From the NCBI GenBank assembly GCA_002261195.1, contig MVBO01000015.1:124001-188000 (forward strand): a stretch of 64,000 nucleotides of DNA, read 5' to 3'. Numbering within the stretch: position 1 is the stretch's first letter; every line of letters begins with the position of its first letter. This DNA comes from Bifiguratus adelaidae. Taxonomy: Eukaryota > Mucoromycota > Endogonomycetes > Endogonales. Position numbers and translations under genes: made by a program. Positions 29,474 to 40,411 of the stretch are shown one piece after another. The notes under the pieces were generated by a model. That model was not told the origin of the DNA. It did not search any database and was given only the letters and a program-made list of their open reading frames with translations.

Positions 29474-30313
29474 TCAATCCTGTTTTGCAGGACCAAGTTC
29501 TCCCGTCACTTGCTTGCGATGAAGCTCTAGCTTCTTGCCACTCGGCATTCCGAAAACCAAGGTGCTAAGCGTCCACTTTGCAATGGTTATTGGACTATAC
29601 CAGCCACGCTTGATCGTTTTAGCCAATGCAATGGCTGCCTCCAAAGTATGAATGCCAACAAGCACCTTGAGCACCCACCGAGCACTCGCGGGTGGAAACT
29701 TTGTCCATCCAGAATTATAGGGCGAGGCGGCATAGGCTAGGATGCCGTAGTAGATAACCGCAATGGCCACATCCCGCTTGTCAACCGAATAAAAGATATC
29801 GGTAGGGTATTGATTGCTTGTGGGAATCGGGGTTGGCGTGGTAGCCTGAGCGGCCACGGCCCTTGCTATGGCGGTAAACGGTGGCGGTCCTTCCAAAGTC
29901 GAAGGCTAGATGGATCGTCAACGTACATCCAAGGCGAGATCATTCTTCAACCTACCAATCCAAGCGCCGTCTCGGCTTCCTTGGCCATATCTTGCAATAC
30001 CGGCCTAATTTCCTCACGCTTTGTCAGCGGTGTCTTGAAGTGTGCTCTTACTTGTCCCGTCTGACCATGAGAATCCGTAAAGGAAAGTGTAAACCCCTTG
30101 GAGTCGATGCTTTGGAACTGAGCAGAGACAGCGTCCGGCCTTTTGCCGAAATACTTCACATAGGCCAGGTTGGTCGCTAAAGCGTGAGGAAAAGAGAGAG
30201 CTGGTCAATGACAAACACTCGGACCAATACAAGAGAGCAACTCCACCTGGATGACCAGACATATAAGCACTAATACCCGCAGAATGCGGCACAATGGGAT
30301 CGTCCGTAATCAT
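29474..30313 (-). CDS. DUF2470 domain integral membrane protein
   Basis: Three exons: 30313..30247, 30176..29956, 29905..29474, 239 aa. The N-terminal half is a DUF2470 domain (ISAYMSGHPATNLAYVKYFG, FQSIDSKGFTLSFTDSHGQ, VRAHFKTPLTKREEIRPVLQ), a fold related to heme-utilisation/FMN-binding split-barrel proteins. The C-terminal half has hydrophobic segments (RDVAIAVIYYGILAYAAS, RWVLKVLVGIHTLEAAIALA, TIAKWTLSTLVFG), similar to the TMEM254/DUF4499 region found with DUF2470 in fungi. The function is unknown. It is divergent from the ChAPs gene with only 72 bp between start codons. Confidence 0.8.
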
Positions 30314-30385
30314 GGTGCGTGAAAGTGTTCAACCTGAATGTGACTGGCATCTCCTTAGCTTCCCCTTGACCATCTCCTACCAGCG

Positions 30386-33300
30386 ATGGGTGACACGCTC
30401 AAGGATATCCCAGAGTTCTTTGAGAACGACATTGGGGAGTCCATTGCTGCCAGAACGAATGCTTTGGGTATGTATCTGAGTAGATGAGGGAGATGAAGAG
30501 CACTCATTGACTTGTTACAGCATCCTTTCGCGAACTTGGACCACCAGATCTTTGTCATATTACAAAGGCCAACAACAAGCCAGGCGTGAAGGAGGTAAGA
30601 CTCTATGCTATCGAAAGAGTCTCGTGCTAACGGGCTCGATAAAGCTTGGTTCCTACCACTACATCTCTGGGGTGGATGCATCGACTTCCGCATCTCTTGC
30701 TGCCTATCTGAACTCTATCACGTACTCCGTTGACGAGTCGCATGCTTGGTTTGGTAAAGGAAGCAATTGGAGAATCAGAAGCGGTATCTACTGGTAAGTG
30801 TCATGCAGCTCGGTGAGCCATTGGCCAAGTATTGAGGGCTTTGGGATTAGTTGCTTCAATGCCTTCTCGCGTGTCGATATTCGCGTAGAGGTCAAAATTC
30901 CAGGTGGTGTAGAAAGCTATGTTGTAGATCTCAGAGGCGAGAGGTAAGGGAATCTGCGGTGATATGTACCTCAATCGCCCAAATTGACTGACGCGTCCAT
31001 GATTGAGCAGGCACGAGACCACGCCGGAAATTTGGCAAGAGACCTATCTTTCCGCAGCACTTCGCGCTATTCTCTATTCGGACGATCCCAACTATCGCTT
31101 GGCAGGATATCGCAAACTGGATCCCATTCCGAACACCGAATCTGAGAAGCGTTTCCTCGAAGTGGTCGAGTATTTGTTTTTTAAGGGCTGGCAACTTGGA
31201 TCAGCCCCCGAAATTCAAGTTGCCACCTCGGTCCAGAACCATTTGACAGCCGCAGTGTACAAGTACTTTTCGGAAGCCTTCAGATTCGCTCCTGCCGTCG
31301 AACTCTTTGAAAAGATGTACAAGAAGGATCCCGAGATTGCCAGTCTTCTTGCCCAGGCATATATCGGACGAGACGAGGAGACAAAGGCGGTAAAGGTTCT
31401 TTACGAAGGACTCAAGGCAGCACCTATGAGCTATCCTCTCCTGCACACTCAAGTGGACTTTCTGCGCTCCAAGGTAGGAAGAGTATGGAGTGGGTTGAAG
31501 CGTTTTACGGATCCTTACATGTCATTAGGGTCGTCACGATATTGCCTTGAAACTAGCTAAGCATGCAGTCAACAACACGCCCTCAGAGTTCCTTACCTGG
31601 GCGAAGCTCACTGATTGCTACATTGATCTCGGCGATTTTGAATCGGTGAGTATCCTAGGAGCATCTATATTTGGCAAGCGGACTTACTGGACGTGGTTTT
31701 AGGCTTTGCTTACGTTGAATTCATGCCCAATGTTTACGTACAGCGAACGCGACCTTCATAGGATGCCGGCGCCTGCTAGAACACATCTCCCAATCAAACC
31801 CGATGTCGCTTCATCAGGCATTATGGAGGAAGATCAAGGACGCGATGGAGAGGTAAGCATGGAGCACACCTTGTATACGTTAACATGCTCATACAACTAC
31901 CTTATGACAGACGGATCCTACCCTTTTCCGTCTTCCAGCACCAGCCTTGCACGGAACATTTGCCAAAGCGTACTTTTTGCTCACGCTTCTCGTCAAGCGC
32001 ATTGGCTGGGATGAGCTGTTGAAGTGCCGATCATCTGTTTTTGTCATGGAAGAGGAATACCGCATTCAAAAGGCTGCCGAGGAGGAACGAAAGGGCAGTG
32101 TAGCAAAGGAAAGCTTCGAAGCCGCTAAAGTTCGGCGAGAGAGCCTCGCGGAGACCGGTAGTTCAGAGGCTTCAAAACAGGATGCCAACGAGCCTTCACA
32201 AATTCCCGTTGCTCATACCCACTCTGATGAAACTGAAACAGCTACCGTTGTGCAACTGCAGGAAGAAGACAACGAAGTGAAGGACGAGAAGGATGCCAAC
32301 GGTGTCGCCAAGGACGAGGAAGGCACAAAAGAAAACGGTGATGGTGTCGAAAAGGAGGATGGAAAGGAAGCTCCCGCGACTGAGAAAGAAGTTGACGCAG
32401 CTGAAGCGCAATTGGAGGAGAAAATGGACGACATCAAACTTGATGATGAGGCCGAGACTACACCTGCCCAGGAAGCCGCTGAACCTACCAACTCGTCATC
32501 CGACCCGAATCACGATATCAAGGAGAATGGAAACGATGCCGAAACATTATCATTTAAGCCCGTGGAACAGATGGACTTGGAGAGGCCGCACAAGGCAGCA
32601 GAGAAGTCTGGCGATGAGGATGCTGAATCCAAGGTAAGGCCAGCTTGCTGATCGATGATCGGGTACCCAACGGTATGAATTTTGTAGACAAAATCCTGCA
32701 AGCAAGAATACTCCTTCTCGTTCCAAAACAAGCGTCTTTGCGAGCGTTGGCTGGATAATTTGTTTATGGTGCTCTATGAGGTGAGTCGCCAGTACGTACA
32801 ACATGAACATCTATTAAGATTGCCGCCGCAGGACCTTCGTGTGTACACGGTATGGCGCACAGAGTCGGCTCATTACAAGGCACAGCAAATGCCCTACCGA
32901 AAATCCGGCATAGAATGGGAAATACTGGGAGATTTGGCATTCAGATTGCATCACAAGGTGAGTTGTTCTTTCAAGTTTCTTACACCTATGCTAACGTGTT
33001 TTGCAGGAGGAAGCGAAGGAGGCCTACCAAAATTGCCTTGACCAAAAATTCTCGGCAAAGGCTTGGATGCGATTGTTGGAGATTTACGCTGACGAAGGCA
33101 ATATGCAAAAAGCATTGGTAGCAGCAGTGAAGTTGACTGTGTATCACGAGCGATGGTACCATGAGATTGTGGTGAGTTGCTAGGAAGCAAACAATGATCT
33201 CGGCCTGTGCTCAATTGCTTTACAGTACCCGTCCCAGATTGCATTTAACCTCAACAAACTGATAAGACGAGAAGGCCTGGGCAAGTTACAAAACATGCTC

Positions 33301-33393
33301 ATCTCCATGAACCTACCGCCGCCCGTCTTCAAACTGGTCGTACGCCATTTTACCTGGGCAGAAACATTCGCAATTGAGGGAGCCGACTTTTAG
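30386..33393 (+). CDS. ChAPs family exomer cargo adaptor (Bch1/Bud7/Chs6)
   Basis: Twelve exons: 30386..30467, 30521..30594, 30645..30793, 30851..30943, 31011..31473, 31529..31645, 31703..31852, 31911..32633, 32688..32780, 32832..32957, 33007..33171, 33226..33393; 800 aa. Family blocks: ELGPPDLCHITK, GSYHYISGVDASTSASLAAY, KGSNWRIRSGIYCCFNAFSR, TWAKLTDCYIDLGDFESALL, GTFAKAYFLLTLLVKRIGWD and ERWLDNLFMVLYEDLRVYT. A TPR-like solenoid fills the middle and the end (KEEAKEAYQNCLDQKFS). Residues of about 440-610 form an acidic, E/D/A/T-rich insertion (LEEKMDDIKLDDEAE) absent from yeast proteins. Exomer sorts chitin synthase and other cargo from the trans-Golgi to the plasma membrane with Arf1 and Chs5. 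Confidence 0.93.
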
Positions 33394-33535
33394 AATTTCT
33401 TTTTGGTTTGTCATCGTTCTCACCTATGGTTTAGAATTGTTCAATAAGCAATTCATACAAAAATAAGCCAGATTTTATTTTCCATTGAACATGAGAGAGC
33501 ATTTGCTATATGGTATATGTATGTACAAGTGCTAT

Positions 33536-33859
33536 TTACTGAGGCGCATTGGCATCCATCTTGGACTTCGCAATGTTGTGCTTTACATCAGCCTCAGCCT
33601 TAGCTTCAGGATCATTGACCAAATTAGAAACAACGCCTTCCACCTTGGTCTTTGCGGCGGTACCAGCGTTATCGAGGTACACTTGAGCCTTGGCAGCTTC
33701 ATATTCTCGATTACCTTCGGCGCGTTGCTTTGCTCCGGTATCAGATAGGGATTGAACGCCAATGGCATCACCAATGGTTTCCTTGGCGGCCCCGAGGACA
33801 GAGTTGAGGTTGCCGTTGAGCTTGGAGGGTTGAGTAGATTGAGTATTATTGTCAGACAT
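33536..33859 (-). CDS. CsbD-like small protein (Hmp1 type)
   Basis: Single exon, 107 aa. SKLNGNLNSVLGAAKETIGD and KQRAEGNREYEAAKAQVYLD fit the CsbD-like fungal family annotated as mismatched-base-pair and cruciform DNA recognition proteins (Ustilago Hmp1). It is hydrophilic, alanine-rich and predicted mostly helical. In bacteria CsbD is a stress protein; the fungal role is poorly known. A TATA-like TTATATAG lies at 33897-33904, about 40 bp before the start. Confidence 0.7.
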   Translation of the reverse strand: MSDNNTQSTQPSKLNGNLNSVLGAAKETIGDAIGVQSLSDTGAKQRAEGNREYEAAKAQVYLDNAGTAAKTKVEGVVSNLVNDPEAKAEADVKHNIAKSKMDANAPQ

Positions 33860-34176
33860 GTTTAAACGATGTAGATGTCTGGCATCACGCGGTCCTTATA
33901 TAGCTTTAAGGTTTTTGTCGATGAAACAATGTCGTTTCCTTTTTTGGGAATTGGATAGGTAAATGACCACTTCCATCATCATGATGTCATGGCATTTTCC
34001 TTGGATTTTCTTCTGTACGGAAGCCATTGTCTGTGGCGCGTGATCGTTGAAGGTGAAGTTTATGGACAATCTAAGCAATATTACAGTTGTAAGGCAACAG
34101 CCTCTAGATATGCAGTCTACGGGTAAATCAGTGGTATACAGGGTCTGTACAGGAGATAAATTACTGTTGACAACGA
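33860..34176. promoter_or_regulatory. CsbD promoter and AUR1 3' flank
   Basis: Besides the TATA-like box at 33897-33904 I see nothing coding. The right part should be the 3' untranslated region of AUR1 (both genes read leftwards). Confidence 0.5.
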
Positions 34177-35617
34177 TTACTTGCGATCAGATGCAGATGC
34201 TGATAACGAGGTGGCAGATGAGGCTGTGACAGGACCAGAGGTGGATGCGCCGGACAGTGATGAAGAGGAGGAGGAGGAGGGCAGGACATAGGACAGGCTT
34301 GCGTCGACGTCGTCGACTTCTTGGTCGCCGAGATCGACATCCATCATCAATCCTTTGGATTCGTCGCCTTTGTGCTGGAATTGGTACATGGGGAGGATAT
34401 TGGCATCCGGTTTGGGTTCAATGTAGACTTGACCAACCAATTCACCGTCTTCGCCGCGAGTGTTGGTCGGCAGGAAATGTGCAACATCTACGTCGAGCCA
34501 AAGACCGAGAAGGCCACCTTTGCGGACACCTCGACCTACGACTTCATCCTGTCTCTCCAACCATCCCTTTGACATTTCGAAAGAATTGAGGAAGTTGCGC
34601 CAGGTAAGTCGATCAATGCCAAGGTAATGCCATCGCGTCGGGAAATCGCGGTCAATCTTGGGAGCGTATCGCATCGCCCAGCCAAAAGCAACTAGGGCGT
34701 AAATTGATCCTCCAACCAAATCAATCATGTAGTGATGGGTGAGATACATGGTTGACCACCATATCCACATGACGTAGAGGAGAAACAAGGGCGCAAATCG
34801 AGGTCGAAGCCAGCACAAGAACAATGCCTGGATGGTAGCACAACCTGAATGAAGACTGGGAAAGGCACCAAATACCATGGGTGACGCTCCAAAGGTTGCC
34901 GTGTATGTTTTTGTCCCAAAGAGTAGGTCGATACGAGCTAAACCACCGGGGCTACCGGGAATCGAATATGTCGCAGGCTCTGAGCCATACGTTGCCTCAT
35001 ACCCTAGTATATGGTTAGGCAAGATTCCAGCTAATTGTCCTAATGTACTTACATGGTGGCGCCGTAGGAAAGAAAAACTGCGTAATCACGCCCATGATGT
35101 TCATCCACCCGAATGCTCGCGCAAAAGTCGGCAACGCCATGGGCGGTCCAAACCAGAATATGATGGCGGAAACTGCAAAAGGAATCGAGTAATGAAGTAC
35201 TCCGTATGGTATCCACGCCAAGACATCCTTGACAGCGTTTGGATTCCGTGCAAGAAGTTCTGACAAGTTTGCACCATATAGAATACGCTCCATGGTCGGT
35301 AACACGTTTACAAATATGTGCGATGTCCGATGTTCCGCATCAATAAATTGACAGGCGTAAAATCCAAACAACCATGCGAAGATGGGAATGGTGGGTCGCA
35401 AGAAGTGCTTAATGTGAGGGAGATAGCATCCAATGGTCAATGCTACGGCGATGGCGAGTCGAAGGTACCATGGCGGTGTCTCAATCACTCGGAACGCTTT
35501 CTGAAAGATGTAGGCGAGCGGTAAATGCCACCACCGTACGTGGTCGAAGAAGGCCCGTATGGGCTTCGGTGTATTTGCTGGTAATGTTGGCCACCGTAGC
35601 TCTAAGATTGGCCACAT
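34177..35617 (-). CDS. AUR1: Inositol phosphorylceramide synthase catalytic subunit Aur1
   Basis: Two exons, 35617..35053 and 35003..34177, 463 aa. Multi-span membrane protein with the PAP2/IPCS catalytic motifs: FPSLHSGCA (motif with the catalytic His) and THHYMIDLVGG, preceded by FPTAPPWYE typical of Aur1. N-terminal RWWHLPLAYIFQ and the hydrophobic segments that follow match fungal Aur1. The C-terminal 90 residues are cytosolic-type, ending in a long serine tract. It transfers phosphoinositol to ceramide in the Golgi, an essential sphingolipid step and the target of aureobasidin A. I chose the ATG giving MWPILELRW because the upstream frame has no ATG. A TATA-like TATATA near 35708 lies about 90 bp upstream. 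Confidence 0.93.
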
Positions 35618-35857
35618 CTCGAGCTGTATTCTAGGGGTATGAAGGTTAGGGATACACAACCGGTGTACCCTCGGGGTGACGGTTAAGATACGGTAAGAGG
35701 GTCAATACTATATAATGCGCAAACAGAGCCTATGACCCTTCTCTCAAGGTGAAGTAAGTGCGCGCAAGTGTGAGAGGGAGAGAAGCACAAGAGGGTAGGC
35801 AGACAAAGCAAAGAAGCAAACAAATGTTCCTTTAACAAACAGAGTTTGTCCATTCAT

Positions 35858-35870
35858 GGGTTAGGGTTTA
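35858..35870. promoter_or_regulatory. CCCTAACCC-type element at the NDUFB8 stop / AUR1 5' flank
   Basis: GGGTTAGGGTTTA overlaps the NDUFB8 stop codon and lies 240 bp upstream of AUR1. It shares CCCTAACCC with the elements at 3534 and 26546, but its position in a coding end makes a regulatory role uncertain. Confidence 0.25.
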
Positions 35871-36670
35871 TTCGGTTTCTGGTTCTTCCGTCCTGGCCTA
35901 TAAACGCCGACGATGAGAGACAGTCTTGTTTTGGGGTGACCGATGAGATACTTACCACTCTAGAGTTGACATCTTCGTCGCGTTCACCGAGTTCTTGTTT
36001 TAGTCCTTCATAAGGATAGGTTCTCCGCACCTATGGCATGGCAAGAGTGGTAATTTTGAGTTAGACTAGACATACGTTGCGGGAGTGAGGGATGTCACTT
36101 ACAAAGGGGGCAGGTCCGGTAGATGCTTTGACAACGTACGCAAAGCCAGCAATGATGCCAGCAGCGGCAATGAATTGAGCGAGCGCTTTGTAGGGGTTGT
36201 AGGAGTGGAGATCAGGAGACCATACCGAAAGTATCTCCTCTTCTTCGTGTACCTACATGACGATATCACGTTAGTCATTGTCGTTATAGATAAGCCCGAT
36301 AATGTTATTGGATTAAGGTGCCGAAACTATGATTCACGTCGACAACGTCGACTGTTTTCGCATTCCGAATGAAGCGGTTTCGTTGCCATCTCAAACATTT
36401 GTGCATCGACGTGCATCGAACTGTCCCCTCCGCAAAACGCGCCTATTGAAACCGTCAACTCACCTTCTCGCCAAAGTTTCGACGATCTTGCTGGTCGTCC
36501 CATCCCTTGGGAGCCCGTGTCTGGGCATTGATCCACGGCAAATTGGGGTAGTCACCAATCTGAGGGTCAGGATCCCTTACTCTAGGTGCTGTGGTTGAGG
36601 CATAGCGAGTCGACAAGAGAACGGGGCTCGTTAGTCGTCGCTGTACTAGGCTCTGACCGACTCGATACAT
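35868..36670 (-). CDS. Complex I subunit NDUFB8 (ASHI)
   Basis: Four exons: 36670..36464, 36252..36103, 36030..35956, 35897..35868, 153 aa. A basic, serine/threonine-rich N-terminus (MYRVGQSLVQRRLTSPVLL) suits a mitochondrial presequence. Then DPDPQIGDYPNLPWINAQTR and GWDDQQDRRNFGE, the conserved NDUFB8 motif, and a single transmembrane helix around ALAQFIAAAGIIAGFAYVVK, then VRRTYPYEGL. It is an accessory subunit of the membrane arm of NADH:ubiquinone oxidoreductase, so this fungus keeps respiratory complex I. The last coding exon is just 30 nt (ARTEEPETE and stop). It is divergent from VPS37, 174 bp between starts. Confidence 0.88.
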
Positions 36671-36844
36671 GCTGCAGGTCAAAGGTGCTCGTCCGCAAGG
36701 ACAATGTTAGGGTCACAAGGATGACGTCAGCAAAAGGGTGATTGCCTATTTGGGAAGCGAGCGGCTCCAAGGACGAGATGCTTCCAGCCATGACCGCACG
36801 TTGAGAGGCTCATACCAGGCAAAATTGTAGTGAAAAGGGTCGGA

Positions 36845-38140
36845 ATGACATCAATGCCTTGGCGCAAATCGTCATCAGTGTCTGGCACACAGCCGACTAG
36901 TGAAGAGGCGTACGTAATGAGCAGCAGCATTGCAAGCCTTAGGCACGGGCTGACAGAAGTTTATAGGAAGCGCAAACAGATTACGTCGATATACGATCAC
37001 AACAGTGGAGTCGCTGAAGTTATCAAGGGCTCTCAGTTTGAAATACCCGCCAAACTACCGACTGGCTGGACTGTATCTTTGCTCGTTAACCTTCCTCCAC
37101 AGTTTCCCGAACAAGCACCTATCATCACTGTCAGTCCAGCATGTACGCACTCATGGATCGATAGAGGGGTCATGACTCCTCTCGATGCTCAAGGCCATCC
37201 AACCGGCTGGGCTACCTCTTCAAACCTTGGCAAATTGATCAAGGAAATTCGGGAGGAATTCAATGCTCATCCTCCCACAAAAGGTACAAGCGAAAGTAGC
37301 TACGACCGACCTACAAGCGGTGAGCCCACAAAGTAAGCCTAATATAATAAATTTGTTGAACGCGGTTTTAAATGAATGCCTTCCATAGCTATGACAAGCG
37401 CCCTCCACCACCTCTACCATCAACCGTTAGTGAACCGGCCTTACAAACAATGACTGCGTCCAACAAGTACGCTCTTCATGCCTCCATGTCGCCAGCAACT
37501 TTGCTCAATGCTCCGGCTGCAACGAAACACGCAGTTATGACAAAAGAATTTCCAAGTATTTTGAACATGAGGTAGGGTGTCTAAGGCGGGGTACTCGTTC
37601 TTCTGTCTCACCTTTTTCTCTTCGGTAGCCAACAACAATTGGAGGAAATGCTCAAGGATGATTACCCATTCGAGGAGTTCGTCATGTCCCTGGATCAAAT
37701 ACAACATTCTAGAGCAGTACAAAGCGACCTGCTTAATGCAAACGAAGCAATTGCTCGCAAGTATTCCCGCCGTACTGTCCTGTCAAATGCTTGCTAATAT
37801 ATCTTCAGGCAAAAATCTCTCACGACAAGAGGAGCTTACATCATTACAACAAGCCATTGCGCCATTAAACAATCAATATTTACAACTAAGACAAGAGTTT
37901 GATGCGAAATTCAAAAAGCAGCAAGAGACACTTCGACGATTCCAGACACCGACGCTTCTTTCGCAAGTGAGAGACAGCATAGCCGAATCGGATGAACTTT
38001 CGGAACAGATAGCACAGAGTTTTCTGGATGGCGGCATCAGCATTGAGGCTTTCATCAAGCAGTATAGAGATGTGCGCAAAGTGTATCATTTACGATCTAG
38101 CAAGATAGAAAGGGCGGAGAGAACGGGCTTCAAGGAATAG
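36845..38140 (+). CDS. VPS37: ESCRT-I subunit Vps37 with N-terminal UEV-like domain
   Basis: Four exons: 36845..37332, 37389..37571, 37629..37756, 37809..38140, 376 aa. The N-terminal half is a UEV-like domain as in VPS37A (FEIPAKLPTGWTVSLLVNLP, PQFPEQAPIITVSPACTHSW, GWATSSNLGKLIKEIREEF). A proline-rich linker (DKRPPPPLPSTV) leads to the Mod(r)/Vps37 coiled-coil domain (QQQLEEMLKDDYPFEEFVMS, NEAIARKNLSRQEELTSLQQ, FQTPTLLSQVRDSIAESDEL, SEQIAQSFLDGGISIEAFIK). ESCRT-I sorts ubiquitinated cargo at endosomes. Intron 3 needs a GC donor (GCAAGT at 37757) to give NEAIARKNLS. An alternative start 25 codons downstream is possible. Confidence 0.9.
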
Positions 38141-38592
38141 ACTCGTGTCCGAATTTCATTGTTGATAGTGTATAATACTGTCCCTTACCGCTCGTGCTTT
38201 GCAATCTGACGAAGGTATAACTAGACCTTGACAAAGCACCTTTGCATATCAGGCATCAACCCACTTGAAGTATTGGCGTGCCTTTATGTTTTAGAAGTCT
38301 AAATGCAACTTGTTACAATGAAACATAGGTGCGTAATTTCGCTCTGTGCTCTGAATAAATTCGTCATTGAGCATCACCTGAAAAAGGTAACCCACTGCTA
38401 TGTGGGCGACCTGATCAATTACAGATGACTGAGTGCTATATTACAGGCATGCCACATCTGTTCTAAATGGCAATGGACGATCACCGGCGTCATTCGCTCA
38501 TCCGGTACATTGGTCTCGGAATTTAATTCATTATAATGGTACGACATGGGTGTGTTGAACAATAGCCTCATTCGACCTTCTTTTACTTCGAC
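38141..38592. other. Intergenic region
   Basis: Promoter region of the exo-glucanase gene; no coding sequence or clear element recognised. Confidence 0.5.
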
Positions 38593-40290
38593 ATGTCTGA
38601 CGCAAAGTATCAGGGTCTGGATGTGCCGATAGACTCATCGTCTGTTGACTTGCCCTCGACGGCAACCACCTCTCAAGAAAATGTGGGTATGATGAGTGAG
38701 AAACCAAGCCATTCCTTTGGACAATGTCACAAATGGTGGATAATTGGTGCTGTCATTGCGGTCGTGGTCATTCTAGGAGTTGTTCTCGGCACAGTATTTG
38801 GACTCAGGAGTCGTTATGGAGAAACGGGCGAAGGTTCTGGCTCGAATTCCGCCACTCCGGAACCATCAGGCATGTTAACTGATATACCCAACGGCAACAT
38901 GACTCTATCGCAAATTCTCGGAGATATAAACTATGATAGCTCAGCGCAGGCTAATGCCAACGTACCACCGTTATCTCAATCCTTTCCATATGGCCAGAAA
39001 CCCATCAGAGGCGTCAATCTGGGTGGTTGGCTTGTTCTCGAACCGTACATTAAGCCGTCACTGTTCGAACCCTACAATTCCGGAGTCGTCAATTCCAATG
39101 CCATCGTGGTTGATGAATGGACACTATGTGCTGCGCTTGGACCAACGCAAGCCAACGAAACCATGATCAATCATTACAAGACCTGGGTGACTGAAGATAC
39201 CTTCAAAACTCTACAGCAAGCAGGTATTGATCACGTTCGGATCCCCATCGGCTATTGGGCTGTACAAACCTATGAAGGTGATCCTTACGTACCTCAAATC
39301 TCGCTCCTGTACTTTTTACAAGCTCTCGAATGGGCACGAAAGTATGGTATCCGTGTCAATATTGACGTTCACGCTCTACCTGGATCCCAAAATGGCTGGA
39401 ATCATTCTGGTCGAGCTGGCGTCATTGGCTGGCTCAACGGAACCGACGGTGATTTGAACGCCTACAATCGCTCTCAGCCAATTCTCGAAACGCTTGCACA
39501 GGTCGCTTCCGCTCCTCGCTACCGTGATGTCGTGACCATGTTTGGATTGGTCAATGAACCCAACATGATGGTTCTCGATGCCAATAGAGTGGAAGCATGG
39601 ACCGAAGCCGCCTACGGATGGGTTCGTAGCAACAATTACACGGGTCAAATCATTTTTGGCGATGGCTTTAAAGGTCTCACCGCATGGACTGGTTTCATGC
39701 AACCGCCGGATTACCAAAACGTCATTGTCGATCTCCACAATTATCAAATCTTCGATCGGAATCAACTCAGCACAACCCATTACACTAAGGTTGTCATCAA
39801 CTGCAATGGCACCCGCTCTTACGTTGATAATTCCATGAATCGAAGCCCAGGATTCGGACCCACACTAATTGGTGAATGGTCAGTAGCCGAAACCGATTGC
39901 GCCTTGTACCTCAATGGTGTAGGTATTGGCGCTCGGTACGACGGAACATTAAATGACAATCTACCACCAACATGTCCAAATTGTACCTGTACGGGCTTGA
40001 ACGATACCAGTCAATGGTCATCAGAATACCGTTCCTATTTGACCGATTACATGCAATCTCAGATTGATACCTATGAGACATCCTTTGGATGGTTTTTTTG
40101 GAATTTCAAGACGGAAAACCAACCTCATTGGAGTTACCTTGATCTGATGGTGAGTGGAATGTAGAATTTACATGGTGCAATGAGCTAAATGCGTCTGTAG
40201 GAGGAGAGAGTAGCACCGTCCTATGCGACTAACCTCTCCTTTACATGCGCCAACAATTTGTCTTCGGTGCCACAAAATCTGCTTCAATGA
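38593..40290 (+). CDS. Membrane-anchored exo-beta-1,3-glucanase (GH5 subfamily 9)
   Basis: Two exons, 38593..40149 and 40201..40290, 548 aa. A cytosolic N-terminus (about 1-47) precedes one membrane helix (WWIIGAVIAVVVILGVVLGT, about 48-70), so this is a type II membrane protein with an extracellular catalytic domain. The domain starts PIRGVNLGGWLVLEPYIKPS; HVRIPIGYWA and NIDVHALPGSQNGWNHSG are typical. The acid/base is E322 (VNEPN) and the nucleophile E428 (LIGEWSVAETDC). It resembles Aspergillus glucan 1,3-beta-glucosidase D and acts on wall glucan. Without splicing the frame ends four residues after the donor; the second exon adds a short tail with one cysteine. Confidence 0.9.
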
Positions 40291-40411
40291 AACGTGAGAA
40301 ACTAATCATGTTAGAGGTCAATTGTATTAAAGCTAGAGCATCAATAACAAGAAGTACTCTAATAAGGCGAGGTATATAAAGAAAACGATTTAACTGTACA
40401 ATTTCCGCCAA

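Noticed and set aside
34245-34589. Arginine-rich plus-strand protein
   Set aside because: Antisense to the AUR1 tail; no independent support.
38593-40164. Exo-glucanase ending at the first in-frame stop (523 aa)
   Set aside because: A standard GTGAGT donor at 40150 and CTGTAG acceptor at 40200 join to a 29-codon tail; the unspliced end adds only VSGM.
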